Assembly (NCBI RefSeq): GCF_002776555.1
Contig: NZ_CP021497.1
Coordinates: forward strand, 62,001 to 126,000
DNA from: Candidatus Legionella polyplacis
Lineage (GTDB): Bacteria > Pseudomonadota > Gammaproteobacteria > Legionellales > Legionellaceae
Length of the DNA: 64,000 nucleotides
Direction of reading: 5' to 3'
The notes under the pieces are model-generated. The model was not told where the DNA came from. It worked only from the letters and a program-made list of their open reading frames with translations, and ran no database searches. Shown piece by piece: positions 9,770 to 19,873 of the stretch (its first letter is position 1; each line of letters begins with the position of its first letter). Made by a program: the position numbers and the translations under genes.

Positions 9770-10498
9770 TCAACATAATGGTTGAATTTTAATTTTATTA
9801 TTTTTTAAGTATATTTGACATGGTTCAAAATAAGATTTTATTGCATTATCTGAACGATAAATACCAGCAATAGATAAAAGTTCTGCATCTAATGATTGAC
9901 AAAAAATTCTTGCTTCAAGATTTCCATTAATCCCAGCTAATGATTTTCCCCTTAGTGTACCATATATATGAATATTTCCACTAGCAAATAATTCTGCTCC
10001 ATGATTAACTGAAGAAACAATAATTAAATCTCCTTTTTCATTAATAATTTGTTGACCTGATCTAATTGTAAACGTATATAATTTATTTTGTTGCAACTCC
10101 TCTTTTAAAAAGAAATGTTTTTCATATCCACATTGATTATTTTTAATGATTAATTCATCATTATTAATAAATGAGTCATTCAATATAGCTAAATTTAATA
10201 TTTTAGCAATATCAATTAATTTTTCATTTTTTTTTATACCTTGAATTGCGAAAGGATATAAAAAGTTACTTTTTAAAAAATTGTACAAGAATAATAGATC
10301 AATAGTTTCATTTTTAATTTTACTAAAATCAATTATAATTGGAATATTTCTAAATTCAAATAATTTATTTGAAATAAATTGATTTAACTGTTTTGTTACT
10401 AATTTTTGATCGGTTTCTAATATATATAAAATAATGAAGAAATATGATCTGTTTTTTAATAAAAAAAATCTTTTTTTTACTATATTAATAGAATTCAT
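9770..10498 (-). CDS. minC: Septum site-determining protein MinC
   Basis: MinC inhibits FtsZ polymerisation away from midcell and is recruited to the membrane by MinD. The 242-residue product has a divergent N-terminal domain. Its well-conserved C-terminal beta-helix (about residues 135-235) contains GQQIINEKGDLIIVSSVNHG, GNIHIYGTLRGKSLAG and the MinD-binding region around IFCQSLDAELLSIAGIYR. No minD or minE lies beside it: tRNA-Phe is upstream and a 260-base spacer follows. The partners must be elsewhere or lost. Confidence 0.92.
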   Translation of the reverse strand: MNSINIVKKRFFLLKNRSYFFIILYILETDQKLVTKQLNQFISNKLFEFRNIPIIIDFSKIKNETIDLLFLYNFLKSNFLYPFAIQGIKKNEKLIDIAKILNLAILNDSFINNDELIIKNNQCGYEKHFFLKEELQQNKLYTFTIRSGQQIINEKGDLIIVSSVNHGAELFASGNIHIYGTLRGKSLAGINGNLEARIFCQSLDAELLSIAGIYRSDNAIKSYFEPCQIYLKNNKIKIQPLC

Positions 10499-10572
10499 AT
10501 TAATAATTAAAATTATATTAATTTTCTTTTAATAAATAAAATTACTTACAATATATTATATATTATATATTT

Positions 10573-10645
<73 letters not shown>

Positions 10646-10656
10646 TATCTAATTAG

Positions 10657-10684
10657 ATTATATATTTTATAAAAATTTTAACAA
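10657..10684 (-). promoter_or_regulatory. Predicted sigma-70-type promoter of tRNA-Phe
   Basis: On the minus strand a TTGTTA box (10684-10679) is followed after 16 bases by a perfect TATAAT (10662-10657). The -10 box ends 11 bases before the mature tRNA 5' end, giving a leader of a few nucleotides. Such boxes arise easily by chance in A/T-rich DNA, so position is the main support. Confidence 0.45.
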
Positions 10685-10798
10685 TAAAAAAATGTTTTAG
10701 CATAACTTATTATATAATATTGAATATATTAAATTTAATTAATATAATAGAACATATTGTTGTATATACGTATATTACTAAAATTATTTTTTTTATCT

Positions 10799-13516
10799 TT
10801 AAGATAATTGTCCATGACAAAATTTAAATTTTTTTTTAGATCCACACGGACATACGTCATTTCTACCTATTTTTTTTTCATACACTTTAAATATATTTAA
10901 ATTTTTATTATCAAAATATTTTATTTTTTTATTATAAATGAATCTTTTTTCTTGCAAACATTCTCCATATTCTTGTTTATTTAATTTAATAGCTTCTTTT
11001 GCTATTTCTGTTTTTTTTTCTATACTTACAGAAAATAATAGCTTTATTATTTCATACTTTAATGAAGAAATCATATTGAAAAATAAAATAAATGCTTCTC
11101 TTTTATATTCCTGTTTAGGATCTTTTTGCGCATATCCTCGCAAATGAATACCTTGACGTAAATAATCTATTATAGATAGATGTTCACACCAATAAAAATC
11201 TAAAGTTTGTAAAATAATAAATTTTTCAAAAAAATATAAGATATTTTCATCAAGTTCCTTTTTTTTTTCTTTATAAATATTTAAAAACTTATTAAAAATT
11301 TCTTTCTTAATATAATTTTTAAAATTAAAAGATGATTTTTTTTTTGTAAAAATACTAGTATTATCTATACTAATATTAAAATCTCTCATAATTATAAAAA
11401 ACAATTTATTTAATTTTACATCCTGTTTGAAATCATTTATATTTTTAGAAAAATTAAAATTTTCTATTAAATTAGATATTACATCTTTCATAATTTCTAT
11501 AATAAACTCTTTAAAACTAATCATTTTTATAAGATGTAATCTTTGCGTGTAAAAAACTTTTCTTTGTTCATTTATAACATCATCATATTCTAATAATTGT
11601 TTTCTGATATCAAAATAATACCCTTCTAACTTTTTTTGAGCATTTTCTATTGCTCTTGATATTAAAGAATGTTCAATGGGTTCACCTGATTTCATTCCTA
11701 ATCGCTTCATTATATGTGAAACACGTTTAGAAGCAAAAATTCTCATTAAATTATCTTCCATAGATAAATAAAATCTACTACTTCCTATATCTCCTTGTCT
11801 TCCAGCTCTTCCTCTTAATTGATTATCAATACGTCTGGATTCATGTCTTTCTGAACCAATAACTCTTAGTCCTCCAGATTTTATTACTTGTTCATGACGT
11901 CTTTTCCAATCTTTTTTTAAGATTTTTACTCTCTCTTTATTAATTTTTAATAATGAATGATCAAATTCATAAAATATATTTCCTCCTAAAACAATATCGG
12001 TTCCTCTACCAGCCATATTAGTAGCAATTGTTACAGCACCAGGCCTTCCTGCATCTGCAATTATTTTTGCTTCTTTTTTATGAAATTTGGCATTAAGAAT
12101 TTGATGTTTAATCGAAAACTTATCCATTAAATTACTTAATATTTCTGAAGATTCAATTGATGTTGTTCCTATGAGAACAGGTTGTTTTTTCTTAACACAA
12201 TTTCTTACATCATTAATGATGGCATTATATTTATCTTTTTGAGTAAGATAAACTAAATCACTTTGATCCAAACGACACATAGGTTTATTTGTAGGGATAA
12301 CTATTACTTCCAAATCATAAATTTGTTGAAATTCATAAGCTTCTGTATCAGCAGTTCCAGTCATTCCAGATAATTTGTTGTATAATCTAAAATAATTTTG
12401 AAATGTAATTGAAGCAAGAGTTTGATTTTCATTTTGAATTGGAACATGTTCTTTAGCTTCTATAGCCTGATGTAATCCTTCTGACCATCTTCTACCATAT
12501 ATAGCTCTACCCGTATGTTCATCTACAATAATTATTTTTCTATTCTTAATAATATAATCAACATTTCTATGAAACATGATATGGGCTCTGAGAGCAGCAT
12601 TTATATGATACATAAGATTAATATTAGTAGAACGATAAAGATCTTCTTTAGAATTTAATAATTTAGCTTCTAAAAGAAGTTTTTCAATATTATCATGTCC
12701 TTTTTCTGTCAAATATACTTGTTTTTGTTTTTCATCAACAATATAATTCGTTAAATTATTAAAATTAGTATTTTCATTAAGCTGTAGAATAATTTTATTA
12801 ATTATTACATATAAATCAGAACTTACATAAGATTCTCCGGAAATAATTAATGGAGTTCTAGCTTCATCTATCAAAATAGAATCAACTTCATCAATGATAG
12901 CAAAATTTAACTCTTTTTGAACTTTATCTTCTATATTAAAAATCATATTATCCCTTAAATAATCAAAACCAAATTCATTATTTGTCCCATAAATAATATC
13001 TGATTGATAAGCAATTTTTTTTTCTTTATATGGCATATCTGCATAAATAACACCTACAGTCAATCCTAAAGCTTCATATATAGGTTTCATCCACTTACTA
13101 TCACGTTTAGAAAGATAATCATTAACTGTAACAACATGAACTCCTTTTCCAGTTAAAGCATTTAAATAAGATGGTAAAGTAGCTACTAAAGTTTTACCTT
13201 CTCCTGTACGCATTTCAGCAACTTTTCCCTCATGTAACACAACACCACCAATTAATTGGACATCAAAATGTCTTAAATTTAAAATTCTAAATGAAACTTC
13301 TCTAACTACAGCAAAAGCTTCCGTTAAAATATCATTTAAATCTTCTCCTTCAAATAATCTAGATTTAAATTCTTTTGTTTTGTTAAACAATTGTTTATTA
13401 GAAAGTTTTTTAATTTTTTCTTCATAAGAATTAATAGATATAATCTTTCTTTTAATTTTATTTAAAACTCGTTCATTTCTGCTTTTAAAAATTTTTTTAA
13501 TTAAAATATTTAACAT
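10799..13516 (-). CDS. secA: Preprotein translocase ATPase SecA
   Basis: SecA drives protein export through SecYEG. The 905-residue protein (E. coli 901) has Walker A around MRTGEGKT (about residue 104), the [19 protein letters not shown] segment at about 210, and [14 protein letters not shown]. The helicase-like [17 protein letters not shown] follows, and the C-terminal zinc SEC-C motif [14 protein letters not shown] is intact at the very end. The intact zinc tail, which binds SecB and lipids, is noteworthy in a reduced genome. It is a single-gene unit downstream of a 307-base spacer. Confidence 0.98.
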   Translation of the reverse strand: MLNILIKKIFKSRNERVLNKIKRKIISINSYEEKIKKLSNKQLFNKTKEFKSRLFEGEDLNDILTEAFAVVREVSFRILNLRHFDVQLIGGVVLHEGKVAEMRTGEGKTLVATLPSYLNALTGKGVHVVTVNDYLSKRDSKWMKPIYEALGLTVGVIYADMPYKEKKIAYQSDIIYGTNNEFGFDYLRDNMIFNIEDKVQKELNFAIIDEVDSILIDEARTPLIISGESYVSSDLYVIINKIILQLNENTNFNNLTNYIVDEKQKQVYLTEKGHDNIEKLLLEAKLLNSKEDLYRSTNINLMYHINAALRAHIMFHRNVDYIIKNRKIIIVDEHTGRAIYGRRWSEGLHQAIEAKEHVPIQNENQTLASITFQNYFRLYNKLSGMTGTADTEAYEFQQIYDLEVIVIPTNKPMCRLDQSDLVYLTQKDKYNAIINDVRNCVKKKQPVLIGTTSIESSEILSNLMDKFSIKHQILNAKFHKKEAKIIADAGRPGAVTIATNMAGRGTDIVLGGNIFYEFDHSLLKINKERVKILKKDWKRRHEQVIKSGGLRVIGSERHESRRIDNQLRGRAGRQGDIGSSRFYLSMEDNLMRIFASKRVSHIMKRLGMKSGEPIEHSLISRAIENAQKKLEGYYFDIRKQLLEYDDVINEQRKVFYTQRLHLIKMISFKEFIIEIMKDVISNLIENFNFSKNINDFKQDVKLNKLFFIIMRDFNISIDNTSIFTKKKSSFNFKNYIKKEIFNKFLNIYKEKKKELDENILYFFEKFIILQTLDFYWCEHLSIIDYLRQGIHLRGYAQKDPKQEYKREAFILFFNMISSLKYEIIKLLFSVSIEKKTEIAKEAIKLNKQEYGECLQEKRFIYNKKIKYFDNKNLNIFKVYEKKIGRNDVCPCGSKKKFKFCHGQLS

Positions 13517-13823
13517 AATTTATTTCACTAATATAATAAAAACATTAAAATTTTAATATTTATATATAAAAATATTAACTTTACAATAAAAATTATCTAA
13601 TGCAAATAAAGTAATTAATCTTCTATATAAAAAATTATTTACAAACTTTTCTGATTTTATTAATATATTCCAAATATATTTAAAAATTATTTTAAATATT
13701 AATAATCGATCAAAGAATCGATATTTTTAATATTAAATTCTTTATTCATTTTAACAAAATTTTATAAATTAAATTAATTAATTAATATAAAAAATATAGT
13801 TTTTTAACTAAAAAAACAATTTT
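13517..13823. other. Gene-free spacer upstream of secA
   Basis: This 307-base A/T spacer separates secA from the RpfE-like gene that ends upstream of it. An inverted ATCGAT pair (13705-13710 and 13717-13722) with a six-base loop lies within a longer imperfect hairpin. It could be a terminator for the RpfE-like gene, but the stem is short. I see no coding remnant. Confidence 0.5.
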
Positions 13824-14636
13824 TTAAAAAAACCAAAATCTTTTTGCTTGATAGTATAAAGATACATTATTCCAATGCCAATAAGTTGAATATTTTTTTA
13901 ACTTTTTTTTTAAAAAAATAAATATTTCTTCTTTAGGATATTTAATAAATACACAACAATTTTTATCAAATTTTGATTTATAAGAAAAATTCATTATATT
14001 ATTAAATTCTGAAAAATATTTTAATAAAATCAAATCATTTGTAATAATTTTGATTAATTTGGGAAATATAAATTTTCCATGTCCCCAAATCCATAAACTA
14101 TTAATAGTTAAACCAGGAGGCCTCCATTTATTAAGTGAATGAGAGTATAAATACATTTGCAATTCTGTAATTTTTTTTTGCCAAAATAAAGTCTTATCTA
14201 AATAAAATAAAGAAGGATATATTGGTTTATTCAATAATACATATATAGAAGGATTATATATTAATGGTTTATTTTTAATATTAATCAACCAAATATATGG
14301 ATTGTAATAAATTAAATTTATATCATCTGATTTAAAAAATTGAGAAATTTCATAAAACCATAAACGAGATTCTAATTCATTTAATTGCAAAGAAGAATCC
14401 GATGCTACAATCATAACTTGATTATAATAAAGTTTCCAATGAACCAAAGAAACTACTAACCATTGTTCTTTTATAGATATATTACAATATATACTTATTA
14501 AATTTGCTAAAGGAGGATACACAAAAGAAAATCCTAAAGATATTAATATGTTATAATAATAACTCTTATGAATTAAATTATATTTTATATTTTTAGACAG
14601 TATTTTTTTACTGTTATTTATAACAATATTTATCAT
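13824..14636 (-). CDS. Conserved protein of the RpfE / COG4255 type, function unknown
   Basis: The 270-residue product contains segments that I associate with a gammaproteobacterial conserved family (RpfE of Xanthomonas; sometimes annotated as cofactor-independent phosphoglycerate mutase). These are a QWLVVSLVHW core, SRLWFYEISQFF, a TELQMYL segment and the C-terminal NSLWIWGHGK motif at about residues 190-200. No catalytic site of a known phosphoglycerate mutase is evident, so that annotation is doubtful. It has no signal peptide and is rich in tryptophan and tyrosine. It is divergent from the Mth938-like gene next door. Its biochemical role is unknown. Confidence 0.6.
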   Translation of the reverse strand: MINIVINNSKKILSKNIKYNLIHKSYYYNILISLGFSFVYPPLANLISIYCNISIKEQWLVVSLVHWKLYYNQVMIVASDSSLQLNELESRLWFYEISQFFKSDDINLIYYNPYIWLINIKNKPLIYNPSIYVLLNKPIYPSLFYLDKTLFWQKKITELQMYLYSHSLNKWRPPGLTINSLWIWGHGKFIFPKLIKIITNDLILLKYFSEFNNIMNFSYKSKFDKNCCVFIKYPKEEIFIFLKKKLKKYSTYWHWNNVSLYYQAKRFWFF

Positions 14637-14739
14637 ATAAAAAAAAATTTATGTAACTACTTATATTTTAATAAAAATTTGTAATAATATTAATTAAAAT
14701 TTATTAAATATACTTTTAAAAAAAATATTCATCATAACA

Positions 14740-15102
14740 ATGTATATTAACTTAGAATGTTGTCAAAAACATAGTATTCAATCTTATGGAAACAATTTTA
14801 TAAAAATAAATTCATTAATTTATAAAAAAAGCCTCATTATAAATAATGATACAATTATTTCTACTTGGAAAGTTAATAATATTTACGATATAAACAAATA
14901 TAATATAAAACCATTAATTCTATATAAAACAAATATTATTTTAATTGCCTCAAATAACATACAAATATCTTATTTGAATAAGCTTAAAAAATTATTTACT
15001 AAAAAAATTGCACTAGAATGTATGTCTATAAGTTCTGCTTGTAAAATATTTAATATATTACTATGTGAAAATCGATACGTATCCATGGGAGTTATATTAT
15101 AG
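14740..15102 (+). CDS. Mth938 / NDUFAF3-like small conserved protein
   Basis: The 120-residue product resembles the DUF498/COG3737 family, which includes archaeal Mth938 and the mitochondrial complex I assembly factor NDUFAF3. It has the small alpha/beta layout and the typical C-terminal signature: LECMSISSACKIFNILL followed by a short VSMGVIL strand. The bacterial role is not established; a link to respiratory complex I assembly is only an inference from the eukaryotic relative. It is divergent from the RpfE-like gene, with tRNA-Ser about 125 bases downstream. Confidence 0.72.
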   Translation: MYINLECCQKHSIQSYGNNFIKINSLIYKKSLIINNDTIISTWKVNNIYDINKYNIKPLILYKTNIILIASNNIQISYLNKLKKLFTKKIALECMSISSACKIFNILLCENRYVSMGVIL

Positions 15103-15141
15103 TAAATATACTTTATCTAATAAAAATTAATATTAATTTTA

Positions 15142-15171
15142 TTGATAATTATATCTATTTTTTGTTAAAAT
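15142..15171 (+). promoter_or_regulatory. Predicted promoter of tRNA-Ser(GGA)
   Basis: TTGATA at 15142-15147 is followed after 18 bases by TAAAAT at 15166-15171. A transcription start near 15178 would leave about 50 bases of leader before the tRNA, so 5' processing by RNase P would be needed. The match is reasonable but could be chance. Confidence 0.4.
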
Positions 15172-15228
15172 AGAACCTCTCATTTTTAATTCAACACAGC
15201 AAATATCTAATTGAATAAATTTATGTAT

Positions 15229-15321
15229 GGAGAGATGGCTGAGTGGATTAAAGCGCATGTTTGGAAAACATGTATACAAATTAAATTTTATGTATCGAGG
15301 GTTCGAATCCCTCTCTCTCCG
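15229..15321 (+). tRNA. tRNA-Ser (GGA)
   Basis: This 93-nt class II tRNA has acceptor GGAGAGA paired with TCTCTCC, anticodon stem CATGT/ACATG with loop TTGGAAA (anticodon GGA), and a long A/T-rich variable arm. The T arm is GAGGGTTCGAATCCCTC and the discriminator is G. CCA is not encoded. Confidence 0.96.
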
Positions 15322-15363
15322 AATATTATAAATATTTAAATAAAACCGTTAAAAGCTTTATTG

Positions 15364-16047
15364 CTAAAAGTCTTTTTTTAAAAAACTAATAAATTTATTA
15401 TGTCTTCTTAATTCTTCTGAATTAGCATAAATAATAGGAGAATTACTAACTAATAAAACATGATCTATATCATTATTTTTATAATTGCTAAAATTTTGTT
15501 TTATTTTTTCTTTTTTGAACAAAGAAGTTTGTCCACTAGTCATTTCTAAATAAAGAGATGCTAAGATTTTAGCATCCAACAAAGCACCATGAAAATTTCT
15601 ATCAGAAATATTTATTTTATAACGCTTACAAAGAGCATTTAAAGTATTTCTTCTTCCAGGATATTTTTTTCTTGCAAAAATCAAAGTATCAAAAATAGAA
15701 CAATAATTTTTCAAAAGAATTGGATTATTAATTAATTTAAATTCATGTTCTAAAAAATCTATATCAAATTTTGCATTATGTATTATCAGCTCAGAATGTT
15801 TAATAAATTTTAAAAGACTCATTGCAATATCTTTAAAAAAAGGTTTTTTCTCCAAAAAATCTCTAGTAATTCCATGTATATTAAAAGATTCTTTATCAAT
15901 ATCACGTTGAGGATTTAAATATGTATGAAAATATTTTCCAGTAAATTTTCTTTCTTTTAATTCTATACATCCAATTTCAATAATTTTATGTCCTAACTTT
16001 ATATCAAGACCTGTGGTTTCTGTATCTAACACAATTTGTCTTTTCAT
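15364..16047 (-). CDS. dnaQ: DNA polymerase III epsilon subunit (3'-5' proofreading exonuclease)
   Basis: Epsilon proofreads for the replicative polymerase, whose alpha subunit (dnaE) is at about 44-47 kb. The DEDDh exonuclease motifs are all visible: DTETTGLD near the N-terminus, HNAKFDIDFLE in the middle and HGALLDAKILA. I chose the ATG at 16047 (227 residues) because it gives MKRQIVLDTETTG, as in the family, and has an AAGG about 9 bases upstream. An ATG at 16092 would add 15 residues. It follows rnhA on the same strand. Confidence 0.94.
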   Translation of the reverse strand: MKRQIVLDTETTGLDIKLGHKIIEIGCIELKERKFTGKYFHTYLNPQRDIDKESFNIHGITRDFLEKKPFFKDIAMSLLKFIKHSELIIHNAKFDIDFLEHEFKLINNPILLKNYCSIFDTLIFARKKYPGRRNTLNALCKRYKINISDRNFHGALLDAKILASLYLEMTSGQTSLFKKEKIKQNFSNYKNNDIDHVLLVSNSPIIYANSEELRRHNKFISFLKKDF

Positions 16048-16106
16048 TTTATATGCCTTAATTGATAAAAAATTAAATGAAATAAAATTCATTACTTATT
16101 AAATTC

Positions 16107-16541
16107 TTAACACAATGATTCTAAAATTGCTTTTTTAGCTAATGCATCAACTTGTTCATTTTCAGGATAACCAGAATGACCCTTTATCCAATACCAATTA
16201 ACAACATGAAAATTAGAAATTAAATCTAATTTCTTCCATAAATCAATATTTTTTATTGGTTTCTTTCTAGTGCTAACCCAAAAATTTTTTTTCCATTTAA
16301 ATATCCAATCATTCATACCTTGACTTAAATATTTTGAATCAGTAAAAAGATGAACATTACATGAACGATTTAAAGATTCCAAAGCTTTAATAGCAGCCGT
16401 AAGTTCCATACGATTATTGGTTGTTAATGGATCAAATCCATAAAAAAATTTTGTATAATTACAATATCTCAATAAAAATCCCCAACCTCCTGGTCCAGGA
16501 TTTCCTTTGCAAGCTCCATCAGTATAAACTTTAACAATCAT
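16107..16541 (-). CDS. rnhA: Ribonuclease HI
   Basis: RNase HI cleaves RNA in RNA-DNA hybrids, for example R-loops and primers. The 144-residue protein has the catalytic residues in TDGACKGNPGPGGWG (Asp), MELTAAI (Glu), LFTDSKY (Asp) and the C-terminal WIKGHSGYPENEQVDALA (His and Asp). It precedes dnaQ, as the two genes are neighbours in most gammaproteobacteria. Confidence 0.97.
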   Translation of the reverse strand: MIVKVYTDGACKGNPGPGGWGFLLRYCNYTKFFYGFDPLTTNNRMELTAAIKALESLNRSCNVHLFTDSKYLSQGMNDWIFKWKKNFWVSTRKKPIKNIDLWKKLDLISNFHVVNWYWIKGHSGYPENEQVDALAKKAILESLC

Positions 16542-16667
16542 AATAAAATTTTTATAGTAAAAAATTGTAAAAATTAATTTTTAAAAATTTTTATTCTTAA
16601 TAAAAAACAAATAATAATATTTATTTTATTAAGATAAAAATATTAATATAGTAATAATTATTTTAAT

Positions 16668-18140
16668 TTAAAAAAAATTTTTATTTAAATATTTTCTAAT
16701 TATACTTTCATCAGAAAAGCAAAAATATTTTCCCATGACTTCTTGAAATTTTTCATGTCCTTTTCCTAATATTAAAACAATATCTTGATATTGTGCTATA
16801 TCAATAGCTTTTTTTATAGCATATTCCCTATTAGGTATTTTATAAATACAAGATTTATTAATCCTAGCACCTAAATAAATTTCTTCAATAATATTTATTG
16901 AATTTTCATATCTAGGATTATCACTTGTAATAATTAAATAATCAGAATAATAACTAGCTATATATCCCATTAATGGTCTTTTTATTTGATCACGATTTCC
17001 TCCACATCCAAAAACTACTATAACATGTTTTTTTTTTATTTTATAAAAAAATGATAATACTTTTTTAAATGCATCAGGATTATGTGCATAATCAATGATA
17101 ATACAAGGATTATGACATATAATTTGCATACGACCGGGAACAGATTTCAATTTATTAAAAACTAAAATAACTTCATTCAAAGAAAATCCTAAAATCATTA
17201 AAATAATAAAAACAGCAAGCATATTATATATATTAAATAATCCTAAAGTATTAATAGTCAATTCAAATTTACCCCATGGAGACATAATCATACACCAAGT
17301 TTTTAAAAATACAGTTTTCCATTTTAATACATATACATCAGCATTAACATTTATACCATAACTTATAATTTGTGCTTTTTTTGAAATAGATTTAATAATA
17401 AATTGCTTATATAAGTCATCATAATTAATAACTACCCATTTAAAATTATGAGAAGAAAAAAAAGAAGATTTAATCTTAATATAATTTTCCATTGTCAAAT
17501 GACAATCTAAATGATCATGACTAATATTAGTATATACAACATTTTGAAACTCAATATCATTTACTCTATATTGAGATATAGCATGAGAAGAAACTTCCAT
17601 AAATATATTTTTAACATACTTTTTTTGACAATCTTTAAGAAATTGAAAGAATATTAAAGAATCAGGTGTAGTATTTTGTAAAAATTCTAAATTACCTATA
17701 AATCCTGCTCCTAATGTACCTATATAAAAAGATAAACTATTTAACATAGTACATGCTTGAGCAAGTTGATATGTTATAGTAGTTTTACCATTAGTACCGG
17801 TAACTCCAGTTATTATTATATTCTTATTAGAAGAAATAAAATAATATCTTTTGACTATTTTTGACAAATTTTTTCTTAATCTAAAAAATGGTATGCAAGG
17901 TATATTTATTGGAAATTTACAATTAGTAGGTATATTATATGATTCATAAACTATAGCACTAGCACCAAACTGTAACGCTTCCATCATAAACAACCTTCCG
18001 TCTAAAGTACTTCCAGGATATGCAAAAAATAAAAATCCAGATTTTATTTGTTTACTATTATTTTGCAAACCATAAATTTCACAATCTAAAACATATGAGA
18101 TATTATTAATCCATGGATGCATTAAATAACTTAATTTCAT
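16668..18140 (-). CDS. murE: UDP-MurNAc-L-Ala-D-Glu:meso-diaminopimelate ligase MurE
   Basis: MurE adds the third amino acid to the peptidoglycan stem peptide. The 490-residue protein has the ATP-binding GVTGTNGKTT (about residues 111-120), the Mur ligase HDHLDCH segment and the DNPR motif in TSDNPRYENS. DNPR marks meso-diaminopimelate as substrate. It follows rsmH with only 76 bases between them, whereas ftsL and ftsI normally lie between these genes. murF and mraY, which usually follow, are also absent here, so this is a collapsed dcw cluster. Confidence 0.97.
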   Translation of the reverse strand: MKLSYLMHPWINNISYVLDCEIYGLQNNSKQIKSGFLFFAYPGSTLDGRLFMMEALQFGASAIVYESYNIPTNCKFPINIPCIPFFRLRKNLSKIVKRYYFISSNKNIIITGVTGTNGKTTITYQLAQACTMLNSLSFYIGTLGAGFIGNLEFLQNTTPDSLIFFQFLKDCQKKYVKNIFMEVSSHAISQYRVNDIEFQNVVYTNISHDHLDCHLTMENYIKIKSSFFSSHNFKWVVINYDDLYKQFIIKSISKKAQIISYGINVNADVYVLKWKTVFLKTWCMIMSPWGKFELTINTLGLFNIYNMLAVFIILMILGFSLNEVILVFNKLKSVPGRMQIICHNPCIIIDYAHNPDAFKKVLSFFYKIKKKHVIVVFGCGGNRDQIKRPLMGYIASYYSDYLIITSDNPRYENSINIIEEIYLGARINKSCIYKIPNREYAIKKAIDIAQYQDIVLILGKGHEKFQEVMGKYFCFSDESIIRKYLNKNFF

Positions 18141-18216
18141 TTTTTTAAAAATTACTATTTTATCTCACAACTCAAATATTAATTTAATAAAATTTATAAA
18201 AATAAAGAACTCTTAA

Positions 18217-19152
18217 CTAACTATTATCAATTTTTTCTCCTACTCTTAGTATAGCACTTCTAGATCTAATATTATCCCGAATTTCTTCATCAGAAGGTCT
18301 AATAAATTTTCCAATTTGTTTAAATTTTACACTATTTTTAATAGTATAAATGGGCATATTAGGCAAGCAAAATATATTAAAATCCCTATTTAACATAAAT
18401 TTTTTAACCATTCTATCTTCTAAAGAATGAAAACTAATAACAACCAAACGACCTTTAATAGATAAAACTTTTAAAGTTGCTTGTAAAGCAAAAAATAAAT
18501 TATCTAATTCTTTGTTTATATATATTCTTATAGCTTGAAATACACGAGTAGCTGGATGTTTATGATTTTTCCATTTTGGTATTATCTTTTTTATAATCTT
18601 AACAAGGTCAATAGTATTATTTATATTAAATTTAATTCTTTCTTTATGAATTTCTTGAGCAATTTTTAAAGAATAACGTTCTTCTCCGTATTTTTTAAAT
18701 ACTAGTGCCATTTTATTTACATCTGTTTCATAAATAAATTTTTTAGCAGTAAAATCTTGTTGTAAATTCATTCTCATATCTAATGGTCCAGACTTTAAAA
18801 AACTAAAACCTCTAGAAGGATCATTTAATTGTGCTGATGAAATACCTAAATCTAATAAAATACCATCAATTTTCCCACAAATATTATTTTTTTTAGCAAA
18901 TTGATAAATATCTGAAAAAGAACCATGATGTATAAAAACTCTTTTATCATTTAAAAAATTAGTTCTTGCAAATTTTATAGAATTTATATCTTTATCTATA
19001 ACAAAGAGTTTTCCAAAATTTGATAATTTTTTCAAAATATTAATACTATGCCCACCATATCCAAAAGTTCCATCTAAGTAAATCCCATCATGTTTAATAG
19101 ATAATCCGTCTATGACTTCTTTTAATAAAACAGGTTTATGAATAATATTCAT
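18217..19152 (-). CDS. rsmH: 16S rRNA m4C1402 methyltransferase RsmH (MraW)
   Basis: RsmH methylates N4 of C1402 in 16S rRNA at the decoding centre. The 311-residue protein begins with HKPVLLKEVIDGL and has the SAM-binding YLDGTFGYGGHS. It also contains DGILLDLGISSAQLNDPSRGFSF, the conserved RVFQAIRIYINKEL and VISFHSLEDRMVKKF segments. It normally follows mraZ at the head of the dcw division/cell-wall cluster; no mraZ lies upstream here, where the RNase P RNA is found instead. Confidence 0.97.
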   Translation of the reverse strand: MNIIHKPVLLKEVIDGLSIKHDGIYLDGTFGYGGHSINILKKLSNFGKLFVIDKDINSIKFARTNFLNDKRVFIHHGSFSDIYQFAKKNNICGKIDGILLDLGISSAQLNDPSRGFSFLKSGPLDMRMNLQQDFTAKKFIYETDVNKMALVFKKYGEERYSLKIAQEIHKERIKFNINNTIDLVKIIKKIIPKWKNHKHPATRVFQAIRIYINKELDNLFFALQATLKVLSIKGRLVVISFHSLEDRMVKKFMLNRDFNIFCLPNMPIYTIKNSVKFKQIGKFIRPSDEEIRDNIRSRSAILRVGEKIDNS

Positions 19153-19330
19153 ACATATTTACATAAATTTATAAATTATTTATCAATACACAAAATCATT
19201 ATATTAAATGTAATTTAATATTATTAAATTATTAATCAATCAATAAAAAAAAGGATATTTATTATATAAAATAAACACAATTTTAATCAATCATAAATTT
19301 TATGTTGAAATCTAATATAAATAAAATTAT

Positions 19331-19717
19331 GATAAAGTTGATTTATAAGCCGGATTCTGTATAAGACAATCATTTATCTAGAATATACGTCACCGTATAT
19401 TTCAAGCGATCTACCATTTTTTTTTGCATAGGGCAATACAAATTTAATTTGTAACCTAAAATTAAATAATAAACCTTATTTGATCTTGCTCCGAATGGGG
19501 TTTACCTAGACCAAATTTGTTTCCAAATTTGCGGTATGCTCTTACCATACCATTTCACCCTTACCTAATTTTAATATTTTATTATTCAAAGGCGGTATAT
19601 TTTCTGTGGCACTTTCCGTAGATTCTTATCCCCCAGGAATTACCTGGCATTCTGCCCTTTTATGGAGTCCGGACTTTCCTCTTTTATAAAAAAAGCGATT
19701 GTCCAATCAACTTTATC
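19331..19717 (-). ncRNA. rnpB: RNase P RNA (bacterial type A)
   Basis: RNase P RNA is the catalytic RNA that trims tRNA 5' leaders. The ends form a 12-bp P1 helix, GATAAAGTTGAT with ATCAACTTTATC. The 5' conserved block contains GAGGAAAGTCCGGACTCCAT, followed by GGGCAGAATGCCAGGTAA with CCTGGGGGATAA. ACAGAAAATATACCGCC and GGTAAGGGTGAAATGGT lie in the middle, and AGAATCCGGCTTAT lies near the 3' end. These are universal rnpB elements. All core helices seem to be present; peripheral loops are A/T-rich. Exact ends are estimated from P1. Confidence 0.95.
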
Positions 19718-19873
19718 AATCAAATTTTATAAAAATTTAAAATTATTAAAAAATTATATAAAATTTATTCTTTTAAAATAAATATTTAATTTAAAATACA
19801 ATTAAAAAAATAATTTTAATTAAAAATAAAAGCTTAATATTTTTATATTAAAAATATAATTAATTTTACTAAT

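Noticed and set aside
10938-11147. Open reading frame antisense to secA
   Set aside because: It is a shadow of the SecA coding sequence in the other strand and has no family features; the same holds for the frames antisense to tldD, ccmF, dnaE, ligA, proS and leuS.
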